A stretch of 24,047 bases of DNA, taken from positions 1 through 24,047 of the forward strand of contig CAJUOF010000189.1 of assembly GCA_910587905.1 (NCBI GenBank), given 5' to 3'. The first letter of the stretch is position 1. Each line of letters starts with the position of its first letter. Shown piece after piece: positions 1-8,913 of the stretch. Source of the DNA: an uncultured Lachnospiraceae bacterium. Its GTDB lineage: Bacteria > Bacillota_A > Clostridia > Lachnospirales > Lachnospiraceae. The notes below the pieces were generated by a model, which worked only from the letters and a program-made list of their open reading frames with translations, had not been told where the DNA came from and made no database searches. The position numbers and the translations under genes were made by a program.

Positions 1-1
1 C

Positions 2-163
2 ACTCTCTGGTCTTCCCTGAAAAAGATGGAAAATGAGGTGATGCTCAAAATCGTCATGGGAGAGGAAGAATTGGATCGATTTGACTCCTTCGTGGAACGG
101 TGGGAGGACTCCGGCGGCAGTCAGATCGTAGAAGAGGTGAAGGCGGAGATCGGCGGGAGATAA
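2..163 (+). CDS. Extracellular sugar-binding protein of ABC transporter, C-terminal end (partial)
   Basis: Only the last 53 codons are inside the window. The reading frame is open from base 2 to TAA at 161-163. The visible tail has an acidic/aromatic pattern (KIVMGEEELDRFDSFVERW, then a charged helix ending GGR). That pattern is typical of the C-terminal helix of LplA-type extracellular solute-binding proteins. The gene lies 16 bases upstream of an LplB-type permease, which is where the binding-protein gene normally sits. It would be a lipid-anchored receptor that delivers an oligosaccharide to the two permeases that follow. The signal peptide and ligand-binding domains are outside the window, so substrate cannot be judged. 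Family assignment rests on the tail pattern plus context, and is moderately sure. Confidence 0.7.
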   Translation, partial: TLWSSLKKMENEVMLKIVMGEEELDRFDSFVERWEDSGGSQIVEEVKAEIGGR

Positions 164-179
164 GCGAAGGAGAACGGTT

Positions 180-1115
180 ATGTCAGGAAAAGAGAAAAGA
201 AATCTCCGGAGGACGGCGGGAGGGAAAAAGGGCCTTTCGGAAAATGTTCAGTACCATGCGCTTTTACTCCCGGGAGTTTTCATGCTGTTCGTGTTTTCGA
301 TCATTCCCATGTTCGGCGTTCTCATTGCCTTTCAGGATTATGTGCCGGCAAAGGGAATTTTAGGCTCCACCTGGGTGGGGCTTCGGAATTTCCGGCTGTT
401 GTTTCTCCTGCCGGACAGCATGGAGGTACTAAAAAATACACTGGTGCTGGCCGTTGCCAAAATGATCCTGGGCACCATTGTCCCGGTGCTATTCGCGCTG
501 ATGTTAAATGAAGTGACCCATAAGCGGATGAAAAAGCTGATCCAGACGTCCGTATATCTGCCCTATTTTCTGTCCTGGGTTCTTTTGGGAAGCATCTTTC
601 TTTCCATGCTGGAGCTGGACGGAGTGGTGAATTATTTTATCCGGCTTTTCGGAGGAGAACCGGTTATGTTCATGGCAAGCAATCAATGGGCTCCGGTGAT
701 CATGGTGGTCACGGACGTATGGAAAAATTTCGGCTACGGCTCCATCATTTATCTGGCAGCCCTCTCCGGCGTGGATGAAAATCTTTACGAGGCGGCGGCC
801 CTGGACGGGGCGGACAGGCTGCGGCAGATCCGCCATGTGACTCTGCCCCAGATAGCGCCGACCATTATCCTTGTGTCCACCTTAAATCTGGGAAATGTGT
901 TAAACGCCGGGTTCGACCAGATCTATAACATGTACAATCAGCTTATTTACCAGTCGGTGGACATCATTGACACTTTTGTTTACCGGATCGGCCTGGTGGA
1001 TTTGAATTTCAGTCTCAGCACGGCGGTGGGGCTGTTAAAATCCCTGGTGAGTTTTGTTCTGATCGTGGTGTCCTATCGGCTGGCCAGGCGTTTCACCGGC
1101 TATCGGATTTTTTAG
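180..1115 (+). CDS. Carbohydrate ABC transporter permease, LplB type
   Basis: 311 residues, the usual size for an LplB/UgpA-type inner-membrane permease. The ATG follows AAGGAG at 167-172 with good spacing. The first membrane segment (residues about 28-51) follows a basic N-terminus, and further hydrophobic spans follow at about 84-108, 121-143, 171-192, 227-245 and 280-303. The cytoplasmic coupling loop that docks on the ATPase is clear: EAAALDG at 204-210, then TLPQIAP at 221-227. It would pair with the downstream permease to form the channel for an oligosaccharide or modified sugar. LplB-type permeases in Firmicutes usually import complex glycan fragments, but the actual sugar cannot be read from sequence. 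Confidence 0.95.
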   Translation: MSGKEKRNLRRTAGGKKGLSENVQYHALLLPGVFMLFVFSIIPMFGVLIAFQDYVPAKGILGSTWVGLRNFRLLFLLPDSMEVLKNTLVLAVAKMILGTIVPVLFALMLNEVTHKRMKKLIQTSVYLPYFLSWVLLGSIFLSMLELDGVVNYFIRLFGGEPVMFMASNQWAPVIMVVTDVWKNFGYGSIIYLAALSGVDENLYEAAALDGADRLRQIRHVTLPQIAPTIILVSTLNLGNVLNAGFDQIYNMYNQLIYQSVDIIDTFVYRIGLVDLNFSLSTAVGLLKSLVSFVLIVVSYRLARRFTGYRIF

Positions 1116-1128
1116 AGGGAGGACGGGT

Positions 1129-2016
1129 ATGGTACATTCTAGAAATAAAGGCGACCGGATCTTAAAGGCCGTCTGCTACGGATTCGTGGTTCTGGGGGCG
1201 GTGCTCTGTCTGCTGCCCATCATCCACACCCTGGCCCTGTCTTTTTCCGACAAGGCCTCGGCAACGGCGGGGAAGGTCTCTTTCTGGCCGGTGAATTTTA
1301 CACTGGCTTCCTACAAGGCTATTTTGAATGACGCCCAGTTTGGAACGGCTTTTCGAAACTCGGTGATCCGGGTCCTTGTCGGGGTGCCGATCAATGTTCT
1401 GTTCTGCATTGTCATGGCCTATCCCCTTTCAAAGACCACGAGGCAGTTTCCGAAGCGAAACCGATATATGTGGTTCCTTGTCTTTACCATGCTGTTTTCC
1501 GGGGGAATGATTCCTTCCTATCTTCTGGTCAGCAAACTGAATCTGATGAATACCATATGGGCCCTGATTCTGCCCGGGGCGGTTCCGGTATACAATGTGA
1601 TCCTCCTGATGAACTATTTTAAAGGGCTGCCCCAGGAGCTTGAGGAGGCTGCCAGAATCGACGGGGCCGGCCCAATGGCCATCATGTGGAAGATCTACGT
1701 GCCCCTGGCCCTGCCCTGCATTGCGACGGTGGCGCTGTTTTCCTTCGTGGCCCACTGGAATGCCTGGTTCGACGCGGCAATTTACATTGGCGATCAGAGC
1801 AAGATCCCTCTCCAGACTTATATCCAGCAGTTAGTGGTAGATATGAATGTGTCCTCATCTTTAAGCTTTGAGGAACAGATGCAGTTGGCGGAGGTCTCTG
1901 GAAAGGCATTCAATGCGGCGAAGGTGTTTGTGACTATGCTGCCTCTCTTGGTGGTATATCCCTTTGCCCAGAAGCACTTTGTGAAGGGAATCGTCATGGG
2001 TTCGGTCAAAGGCTGA
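1129..2016 (+). CDS. Carbohydrate ABC transporter permease, LplC type
   Basis: 295 residues, a standard length for LplC/MalG-type permeases. GAGGGAGG at 1115-1122 overlaps the stop codon of the previous permease and is placed for the ATG at 1129, so the two are probably translated together. An N-terminal membrane segment (residues about 12-36) and several later hydrophobic spans are visible. The coupling-loop signature is EEAARIDGAG at 172-181, followed by VPLALP at 191-196. This subunit forms a heterodimer with the first permease. Its C-terminus (KHFVKGIVMGSVKG) is the ending typical of the family. Confidence is high for family, low for substrate. Confidence 0.95.
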   Translation: MVHSRNKGDRILKAVCYGFVVLGAVLCLLPIIHTLALSFSDKASATAGKVSFWPVNFTLASYKAILNDAQFGTAFRNSVIRVLVGVPINVLFCIVMAYPLSKTTRQFPKRNRYMWFLVFTMLFSGGMIPSYLLVSKLNLMNTIWALILPGAVPVYNVILLMNYFKGLPQELEEAARIDGAGPMAIMWKIYVPLALPCIATVALFSFVAHWNAWFDAAIYIGDQSKIPLQTYIQQLVVDMNVSSSLSFEEQMQLAEVSGKAFNAAKVFVTMLPLLVVYPFAQKHFVKGIVMGSVKG

Positions 2017-2061
2017 CGGAATATGGCGGGAAGGACGGAGAATAACAGAAAGGGGATAAGG

Positions 2062-5000
2062 ATGAAAAGACGGATGATCGCAGCGGCTCTTTGTTTGGCC
2101 CTCTTGCTTTCCGGATGCGGGGGCAGACGGGGCGGGCAGGAGAGGGAAACGGGGAGTGGTTCTGCGGAGACGGAAACAACGGAAGGAAACGGGGAAGGCG
2201 AAGGAGGAGACGCTCCGATGTCCTTTAACACGGAGCAGCCTGCAGGGATGAGGGAAGGGGCCCTGTCCTTAAACGGGGAGTGGGGGATTTTGGCGGATGC
2301 GAAGGAAGAGGAGACCGTCTGCAAGGCGGACGACGGTTCCGGGACAGAGCGGGTTCCCCTGGGCGGCAGAATCTATGGCATGAAGCTTGTAGTTCCGGAA
2401 TTGGCGGAATCGGATTATGTCAAGGCCAGGGCCTTTTTGGAGCTTTCTCCGGAGGCCGTCCCGGCGGGTGAAAGCGCCGGGATCTCGGTGCAGGTCCGGC
2501 TGAACGGAGGGGAATGGATCGGTACGGACGTGGAACCTTACGGAAACGGAACGCCCCACTGGGTTAATTTGAGACTTCGGAAGGAGGATCTTCTGGCCGG
2601 GGAAAACCGGGTAGAGATCACCTCCAACGGCCGGGAGGGAGTCTGGCTTTTGGGAAATCCGGGGGAGCACGGATATGAGAGGTCGGAGGCCGGAGAGACA
2701 CCGGGGGAACTGGACTACTCCCTGCGGCTGCGGAGCGTTTCCCACGGGGAGGGCTGGACCGCCGCCATGGTGCCTGCGGCGGCCGAGGGGCAGTTTGAGG
2801 TGAGCTATGCGGACCGGGTTTATCCGGAAACCTATAACGGCGTCGTCTGGTATCGGAAAACCTTTGATTTTAACGGCAGTACGGAAGGGATACATCAGTG
2901 GCTCTGTTTTAACGGTGTGGATTACAAGGCGGACGTCTGGCTGAACGGACAGTATCTAGGCGGCCATGAAGGCGGTTACACGGATTTTTCCTTCTGTGTG
3001 ACGGACGGGCTTTCGGCCCTTCTGGCGGGGGAGAATACGCTTATGGTCCGGGTGGCAGACCAGGACTGGAACAACGGCCTTACGGAAGACGACATTCATA
3101 TCAAAGAGACGCTGGCAGGCTTTGCACAGGACACAAGAGGGTTAAATTACTGCGGAATCTGGCAGGGCGTCTATCTGGAGCCGAGAGGGATCGTGTCGGC
3201 GGACGACATCTATCTATATACATTGGATCATGAAACGAAGGAGACGGAGCTGTGGCTGACCCTTTACAATCCGGACGAAACGGCCCATGAGGTGTCCATA
3301 TCCGTGTCGTCGGAGGGAATGGAGCAGGATGCGGCCGGGATTTCGGAGACGGCTCTGCCGGGGGGCAGAACTAGGCTTAAGATTCCGCTGGCTATGGGGA
3401 AGGCGGAACTTTGGAGTCCAAAGGAGCCCAATCTCTATGAGCTGACGGTGAAGGTGGAGACGGAGGGTGTGACGGATGTGGCCGTGAGGAGCGTGGGGCT
3501 GAGCGCCATGGAGGTCTCGGGGAATCAGCTGCTTCACAATGGGGAGCCTATTTTTCTGACAGGAATGCTTCACTGGGGGAGCTATTATGAAAACTATACT
3601 TCGGCGGTGGAAGAGGAGCGAGTGGAGAAGGAACTTTTGAGCCTTCGAGCGGCCGGATTCAATGCAGTGAAGTATTGTCTGGTCTCGCCGCCGGAATATG
3701 TGCTGGATCTGTGCGACCGTCTGGGGCTCTATGTCTACATTGAATATCCCATTTGGAATCCCAATGAGACGGAGGTTTTTTTCGAAAACGCATATCTGCA
3801 GATGCAGGAATTGGTGGAGAAGGACCGGATCCATCCCAGCGTAGTCATGACGGATTTTCAGTGTGAGGATTTGGAGTTCAGCGAGCCCATGGACCGGCTT
3901 ATGGCTTGGTGCGTGGAGATGGGGAAGGAGACGGATCCCAATCGGTTGTTTACAGACAACAGCTCCAACGGGGAACACCGGTACGGAGATTTTGCCGCCT
4001 GTCATCCTTACTATCAGATTCCGGTGTTTGAGGACATGCTGGAGGGATGGGTTGCGGAGCGGGGCGGGAAGCCGCTGATTTTGGGGGAATATGCCGATAT
4101 TTCTGTGCTTCGTGACATCAAGGAGTTAAATGGCCGGTCTACGGAGCAGTATACCTGGTACCACGAGTATTTCGGGGATATCGATTCGGCAGAGTATCTG
4201 CGGGAAGCCGGGTATGGGGAGGAGCAGATCGACCAGGTGATTGCGGCGTCGGTGGAAAATGCCCAGGAACTTCGGAAATATTATCTGGAGGCTGCGAAAT
4301 CCTGTGAAGGAGTGGCAGGGCTTTTTCTGACCCATATTTTTGAAAGTCCCAACGGCTGGGCGGACGGCTGGTTTGACGATCTCTACGAGCCTCACTTTGA
4401 GGAAGAGGTTATAGCCATGGCGGCCGGGGAGACGGCTCTTCTGCTTCCGAGAGACACGGTCAATTACCGGGCGGGGCAGGTGCACGCCTTTACTCCCGGA
4501 ATCTCTCTTTACGGCGGATATGACCTTTTGGAGGCATCCCTCCGGTTTGAGCTTTTGGACGGGGAGCGCGTGGTCTCGAAAGGAAACCTTGAAGGAATTT
4601 CCTTGGAAAACGGGAGTTATTATGAGCCGGGCCGGATCGAAGTGGAATTTCCCCGGACGGACGCGGCCGTGCAGTATGTGCTGCGTCTCACGCTGACTAA
4701 CCAGGGGGAGACGGCTGCCGTCAATGAGTGGAAGCTGTGGGGATATCCGGAGGACACGTTAAGCGGTACGGATCTTGCAGAGAAAAAGGTGCAGGTCTAC
4801 GATCCGGCCAACCGGCTGAAGCTTGGGAGCCGTTATCCCTGGATGAGCGCTTTCGGGGGGACGGGGGCGGATCTGGTTGTCGCCACAGAATTAAACGGGA
4901 CGCTGCTTGGCTATCTGTCGGGGGGCGGAACGGTCATTTACGCAGGAAGCGGTACAGACATCACGGAGACGGTGGAAAACTGGGACTATAACAGGTTTTC

Positions 5001-5349
5001 CTTTGCCTTCCTACCGGAACCGGAGCATCCGCTGACCGCTTCATTGCAGTGCGGCGGTTACGGCGGGCTGCAGTTTGCAGATCTGGCAACGGCGTCTTAT
5101 CTTGCAGGGGCGGAGAACGGCCGTCCTTTGATCGGGCGGTTTGGGATCACCGACGGGAGCATTTGTTCCTACCTGAGCGAATATCAGGTGGGGCAGGGCG
5201 TCCTTTTGCAGACGACGCTCCGGCTGGATGATTCCGAGGTGCTGCTCGGAGGAGGGCTTTTGACCCATGAATCCCTGGCGGTAAAAGGGGAAAACGTGCT
5301 GGGTGCATATCTTCTGGAGCAGATGATTCGATATGAGCTGGAACGATAG
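2062..5349 (+). CDS. Exported GH2 glycoside hydrolase lipoprotein with altered acid/base motif
   Basis: 1095 residues. The start at 2062 is chosen over an in-frame ATG at 2023 because AAGGGG at 2050-2055 precedes it and it opens directly into a lipoprotein signal peptide (lipobox LLSGC, lipidated Cys19). After a low-complexity linker comes an extra beta-rich domain (about 70-240), then the GH2 sugar-binding domain (VVWYRKTF; VWLNGQYLGGHEGGY), an Ig-like domain and a TIM barrel. In the barrel, HPSVVMTDFQCED aligns with the family's HPSxxxWSLGNE, so Glu602 is the expected acid/base but is preceded by Cys601 instead of Asn. LILGEYAD puts the nucleophile at Glu676. A ~370-residue beta-rich C-terminal part follows. 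GH2 enzymes are beta-galactosidases, beta-mannosidases, beta-glucuronidases and relatives; which one this is cannot be told. It acts outside the cell, beside the transporter. Confidence 0.88.
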   Translation: MKRRMIAAALCLALLLSGCGGRRGGQERETGSGSAETETTEGNGEGEGGDAPMSFNTEQPAGMREGALSLNGEWGILADAKEEETVCKADDGSGTERVPLGGRIYGMKLVVPELAESDYVKARAFLELSPEAVPAGESAGISVQVRLNGGEWIGTDVEPYGNGTPHWVNLRLRKEDLLAGENRVEITSNGREGVWLLGNPGEHGYERSEAGETPGELDYSLRLRSVSHGEGWTAAMVPAAAEGQFEVSYADRVYPETYNGVVWYRKTFDFNGSTEGIHQWLCFNGVDYKADVWLNGQYLGGHEGGYTDFSFCVTDGLSALLAGENTLMVRVADQDWNNGLTEDDIHIKETLAGFAQDTRGLNYCGIWQGVYLEPRGIVSADDIYLYTLDHETKETELWLTLYNPDETAHEVSISVSSEGMEQDAAGISETALPGGRTRLKIPLAMGKAELWSPKEPNLYELTVKVETEGVTDVAVRSVGLSAMEVSGNQLLHNGEPIFLTGMLHWGSYYENYTSAVEEERVEKELLSLRAAGFNAVKYCLVSPPEYVLDLCDRLGLYVYIEYPIWNPNETEVFFENAYLQMQELVEKDRIHPSVVMTDFQCEDLEFSEPMDRLMAWCVEMGKETDPNRLFTDNSSNGEHRYGDFAACHPYYQIPVFEDMLEGWVAERGGKPLILGEYADISVLRDIKELNGRSTEQYTWYHEYFGDIDSAEYLREAGYGEEQIDQVIAASVENAQELRKYYLEAAKSCEGVAGLFLTHIFESPNGWADGWFDDLYEPHFEEEVIAMAAGETALLLPRDTVNYRAGQVHAFTPGISLYGGYDLLEASLRFELLDGERVVSKGNLEGISLENGSYYEPGRIEVEFPRTDAAVQYVLRLTLTNQGETAAVNEWKLWGYPEDTLSGTDLAEKKVQVYDPANRLKLGSRYPWMSAFGGTGADLVVATELNGTLLGYLSGGGTVIYAGSGTDITETVENWDYNRFSFAFLPEPEHPLTASLQCGGYGGLQFADLATASYLAGAENGRPLIGRFGITDGSICSYLSEYQVGQGVLLQTTLRLDDSEVLLGGGLLTHESLAVKGENVLGAYLLEQMIRYELER

Positions 5350-5379
5350 GGATGTATGGATTGGAGAAAAGAGGGGACT

Positions 5380-6669
5380 ATGAAGAAAAAGAGATTGTTG
5401 CGGATGTTCCTGCTTTTGGCGGCCTGTCTGGCATCCGGCGGCTGTGGAGGGGAAGACAGGCCGGAGATCAGAACGGAGACGGACGGCCTGGTACAGGAAA
5501 CGGGAAGCGGACCGGAGCAGGGGACGGAGCTTGGAGAGACGGCCGGCTTTGGGGGAGGAGAGACGGATCCGGATTTTTCGACGGTTCCCGTACTGCAGCT
5601 TCGGATCAACGAAGAGATCTGGAAGACGGCTGACCTGACACCTTATCTGGGGAAAGACTATGTCTGGGTGTCTTTTCCGGTGGAGATCTCAGAGCTTACC
5701 GAGGGCTATAATCAGTTTGCCCTTCACAGCAATGCCTACAATTACGGGAACCTGTCGGAAAACAGCGTGGATCTGTTTTTTACTTATACGGATGCGGGAA
5801 TAGATTCTTATTTTTCTCAGGACATGATGAGTACCTGGGAACTTTACTCGGATCGATATGCGGATATCATCCTGGAGCTTTATGACGGGAAGGAGTGGAA
5901 GGAGTTTCCGGAGACGGCGGATTATCGGCTGGATGACAATACGGTGCTGGGGATTTTTGTGGACAATAATGGGATTTACAACGCCTGCCGCACCATTTTT
6001 CTGGAGGACCTGTCGGCTTACCGGTCGGCCAGGCTTTCGGCGCTGGTCCATGTGGGAACGGATCTTTTAAAGGAGCCGGAGCCGGAACCCATCGACGAGG
6101 GGGATGGGGAGAGTGAACTGGATGCCGAGGCCCCGGTTCTCAAAGTAAAGCTAAACGGCGGTCCCTGTGAGCGGGTGGATCTTCGGGAATATTTGGGGGA
6201 GGATGCCGTGTGGGTCACGGTGCCGTTGGATGTATCCAGGCTCCGGGAGGGAACCAACCGGATTCTGCTGGACTCCAATGTGGATAATCAGGAAAATTTC
6301 AGTGATACCAGCGTGGACATCTATTTTTCGCCGGGGAAAGGGACCCAGGACACGGAACTTTCCACAGACGGGCGCCTTAGCTGGATCAAATATGAGGATC
6401 ACCGGTACGCCAATCTCTGTCTGGAGCTTCACAACCGGGAGACGGGAGAGTGGGAACGGGTTCCGGGGGAAGAGAGCTACCGGAGTGACAAGGAGCACAT
6501 GGTCATCGGAAAGTTCGGCGGAAGTGAGCAGCCGGAGCAGTATCATGTAAGGCGGGCCTTTGTTCTTGAAGAGACAGCCGCTTATGATGAAGTACGGGCA
6601 TGTATCCAGATTCATGTAGGAGAGAGACTTGAAGAAAGCTGGTATGGTTTGGAAGATTCTGATCGCTGA
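5380..6669 (+). CDS. Lipoprotein with two copies of an unrecognised ~150-residue module
   Basis: 429 residues from ATG 5380. This start begins a basic signal peptide (MKKKRLLRMFLLLAAC) with possible lipobox Cys at residue 16 (LAAC) or 22 (SGGC). GAGGGG just upstream is close to the ATG; ATG 5356 would add eight residues. After an acidic, Gly-rich linker there are two homologous modules, at about 5590-6070 and 6136-6630. Each runs from a strand like LxLRINxxxW through a Leu-Tyr-Leu-Gly stretch, WVxxPxxxS, SNxxNxxNxSxxSVDxxF, RYAxxxLELxxxxxWxxxP and a closing ALVHVG/IQIHVG. The same module occurs six times in the large surface protein at 11627-15619. I do not recognise the domain; the beta-strand pattern suggests a sandwich that could bind carbohydrate. 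The position between the GH2 gene and the regulator suggests glycan capture or sensing. Confidence 0.85.
   Translation: MKKKRLLRMFLLLAACLASGGCGGEDRPEIRTETDGLVQETGSGPEQGTELGETAGFGGGETDPDFSTVPVLQLRINEEIWKTADLTPYLGKDYVWVSFPVEISELTEGYNQFALHSNAYNYGNLSENSVDLFFTYTDAGIDSYFSQDMMSTWELYSDRYADIILELYDGKEWKEFPETADYRLDDNTVLGIFVDNNGIYNACRTIFLEDLSAYRSARLSALVHVGTDLLKEPEPEPIDEGDGESELDAEAPVLKVKLNGGPCERVDLREYLGEDAVWVTVPLDVSRLREGTNRILLDSNVDNQENFSDTSVDIYFSPGKGTQDTELSTDGRLSWIKYEDHRYANLCLELHNRETGEWERVPGEESYRSDKEHMVIGKFGGSEQPEQYHVRRAFVLEETAAYDEVRACIQIHVGERLEESWYGLEDSDR
5590..6630 (+). repeat. Two coding repeats of the surface module (copies 1 and 2)
   Basis: Copy 1 spans about 5590-6070 and copy 2 about 6136-6630, joined by a short acidic linker (EPEPEPIDEGDGESELD). 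They are diverged at DNA level and match through spaced landmarks: an opening strand with N, a WV followed by P, SNxxN, SVDxxF, RYAxxxLEL, and a final HVG. Unlike most copies in the large surface protein, these two have Ala where those have Cys after the Arg-Tyr (RYAD and RYAN versus RYCD). Confidence 0.8.
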
Positions 6670-7381
6670 TGACGAATGGCTGGAACGAAAAGGGATCGAG
6701 ACGCTTCTTTGCCGGAGGGGGCTTCCGGTGGAGGTCTATCACGCTTCCGACGGGGAAGAGGCCTTTTCGATCCTTTGCGGGGAGAAGATGGATCTTTTGA
6801 TCTCCGATGTCAAAATGCCCAGGCTCAACGGGCTGGAGCTGTGCCGGAAAGCCCGGGAGATGGATCCGGACCTGGTGATCATCTTGCAGAGCGCCTATGA
6901 CGATTTTGAGTTTATGCGGGCCGCCATTCAGGTCCATGTGGACGATTATATGCTGAAGCCTGTGTCTATTGAGGAATTTGACAAGGTTATCGACCAGGCA
7001 CTTCGGAAGCTGGAACAGAGGAAAGGGGAAGAACTTGTTTCGGAGTCGCTTGCCAGGGAGGGGAGGATTGTCCGGGATGTTCTCCAGGTCATTGAGGACC
7101 ATTACGGGGAGAACATCGGTCTGGAATGGATCGCCGCACAGGTGAAGCTTTCCTCCGGCTATTTGAGCAGTCTTTTTAAGATGGAATACGGGCAGGGATT
7201 GACCCAGTATCTGATTGCTTACCGGATGGAGAAAGCGAAAGAGCTTGTGTGCCATACGGATCTCAGGGTTGCGGAGATCGGGCAGCAGGTGGGTTATCCC
7301 AGCACTTCTTATTTTTGCCAGCAGTTTAAGAAATATCACGGAGTGACTCCAAACAGGATGCGGGAGAAATGCCAGAAATGA
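6629..7381 (+). CDS. Response regulator, CheY-like receiver plus AraC-type DNA-binding domain (YesN type)
   Basis: 250 residues from TTG 6629. The receiver domain (about 8-125) has the acidic pair Asp14-Asp15, phospho-acceptor Asp60 (LLISDVKMP), Ser88 and Lys110 followed by Pro. The C-terminal ~100 residues form the two helix-turn-helix units of the AraC family, ending with GYPSTSYFCQQFKKYHGVTP. The start is uncertain. AGGAG at 6618-6622 sits six bases from TTG 6629, while ATG 6644 gives a family-typical N-terminus (MVWKILIADDE) but lacks a good ribosome site. Either way the gene overlaps the lipoprotein gene, by 41 or 26 bases. It would be phosphorylated by the kinase encoded next and probably activates this sugar locus. 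Confidence 0.95.
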   Translation: MKKAGMVWKILIADDEWLERKGIETLLCRRGLPVEVYHASDGEEAFSILCGEKMDLLISDVKMPRLNGLELCRKAREMDPDLVIILQSAYDDFEFMRAAIQVHVDDYMLKPVSIEEFDKVIDQALRKLEQRKGEELVSESLAREGRIVRDVLQVIEDHYGENIGLEWIAAQVKLSSGYLSSLFKMEYGQGLTQYLIAYRMEKAKELVCHTDLRVAEIGQQVGYPSTSYFCQQFKKYHGVTPNRMREKCQK

Positions 7382-8913
7382 GAGGATTCAGACAAAAATT
7401 TCGGAAGATTAGAATGCCGGCGAAGCTGGTGCTTCCCTGCTTCCTGATCGTTGCCGCAGCGGTGGCCGGGATCGGAGGCGTTCTGTACGCTTCGGCAAAG
7501 CGGCAGCTTGCGGTGGGCACGGAGAAGGTAATCCGCAGCGCGGCTCAGATGGCGGAGGCCTCCCTGCGGGAGAGGTGCGTGCGCCTTATGGCATCGTTGG
7601 AATATTTGGCCACGGACAACAATGTGATTCAGACGGTGAATCGGACCGGGTACATCAGCGAGTACCAGAAAGCCTATGATGTGAAGAACCTACTGGACAC
7701 GGTTCTTGTGAATGTGTCGGAGCAGAATGAGCTGATCGGCCAGGTGTTGTTTTTTACTTACGGAGATATCCGGGGAACCAGAGAATACTTTCTGGACGCG
7801 GAAGGATGGGCAGACAGTCCTTGGCTGACACAGAGTGAATTTCCCGTGTGGAGGCAGGAGAGGGAGCAGCTGGGAGTCTCCCGCATTTTGGTGAACCTGT
7901 GGGAACCGGACCGATCGGGTACGGTAACCGTCTTGGTCAACAGAGAAAAATTGTTTAAACGGCTTTTGCCGGAAACGGGGATGGACTGCAGGCTCCGGGT
8001 GTGGGACGATGAGGGAACGCTTCTCTACGAAGAACAACAGATTTCAGATGAGAAAGGATGGGAAGCGGGAGCCGAACGGCGGATCTGTGCGGAGGGCACG
8101 GTGGCGGAAAACGGTTGGAGATTCCTGGTGGAGGGAAATCCTGTCCCTTTTTCCCCGCTTTCCCTTTCGCTGATCCGGAATCTATTTCTGATTCTGCTTC
8201 CTGCGGCGGCATTCCTCTCTCTGATTTTCTGGCTGTTTTACCGGGGCGAGATCGTGAAGCGGGATGCACAGATGAAAGCCCTGCAGGCGCAGATCAATCC
8301 ACATTTCCTGTATAATACCCTGTCTCATTTGAACTGGAGGGCCATTGAGCAGGGGAATATGGAGACCAGCAGACTGCTGACGGATTTGTCGAAATTTTAT
8401 CGTCTTTCTTTAAACGGGGGGCGCATTGAGTCTGCGCTTCGAACGGAACTGGAGCATGTCTGCATTTATATCCGGCTGTATATGGCGATCCATTCCGACG
8501 CATCCCTCCAGGTACGGTGGGAGACGGACGAACGTGTGCTGGATTTTAAGATGCCGGGAATGATTTTGCAGCCGTTGGTGGAAAACGCCTTTGAACATGG
8601 ACTTCCGAAGGGCGGCCTTGCGGCGTTCCGGCTGGGAATCTGCGCCGGGCGGGAGGGAGAATACATTGTCCTCAAGGTCTCTGACAACGGAGAGGGAATG
8701 CCGGAGGAGAAAAAGAAGCAAATTGCGGAGGATGAGAAGGGAGGGGAGGCGCCGATCGGGTTCGGACTTCGGAATGTGTACAGGCGTCTGGAGCTGTATT
8801 TTGGAAAGGACTGCGGAATGTCCTTTGAGGAAACGCCCGGCGGGGGAACGACGGTTCAGATCCGGTTTCTCCCCGGAAGGATACAGAAAGAAAGGAAAGG
8901 GAGATGGAGCTGA
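7378..8913 (+). CDS. Membrane sensor histidine kinase, YesM/LytS-type
   Basis: 511 residues from ATG 7378, which overlaps the regulator stop as ATGA and lies 10 bases after GGGAGA. ATG 7369 would add three residues but is too close to that site. Membrane segments at about 15-38 and 270-289 flank a ~230-residue extracellular sensor region. A short cytoplasmic linker leads to the phospho-acceptor motif NPHFLYN with His309. The ATPase part has the N box (PLVENAFEHG, Glu402-Asn403), the G1 box DNGEGMPE starting at Asp436, and GFGLRNVYRRLELYFG. This is the His_kinase/HATPase_c layout of YesM-type kinases. It probably senses an extracellular or periplasm-side glycan signal and phosphorylates the adjacent regulator. 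It overlaps the GH38 gene by 10 bases. Confidence 0.95.
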   Translation: MRGFRQKFRKIRMPAKLVLPCFLIVAAAVAGIGGVLYASAKRQLAVGTEKVIRSAAQMAEASLRERCVRLMASLEYLATDNNVIQTVNRTGYISEYQKAYDVKNLLDTVLVNVSEQNELIGQVLFFTYGDIRGTREYFLDAEGWADSPWLTQSEFPVWRQEREQLGVSRILVNLWEPDRSGTVTVLVNREKLFKRLLPETGMDCRLRVWDDEGTLLYEEQQISDEKGWEAGAERRICAEGTVAENGWRFLVEGNPVPFSPLSLSLIRNLFLILLPAAAFLSLIFWLFYRGEIVKRDAQMKALQAQINPHFLYNTLSHLNWRAIEQGNMETSRLLTDLSKFYRLSLNGGRIESALRTELEHVCIYIRLYMAIHSDASLQVRWETDERVLDFKMPGMILQPLVENAFEHGLPKGGLAAFRLGICAGREGEYIVLKVSDNGEGMPEEKKKQIAEDEKGGEAPIGFGLRNVYRRLELYFGKDCGMSFEETPGGGTTVQIRFLPGRIQKERKGRWS

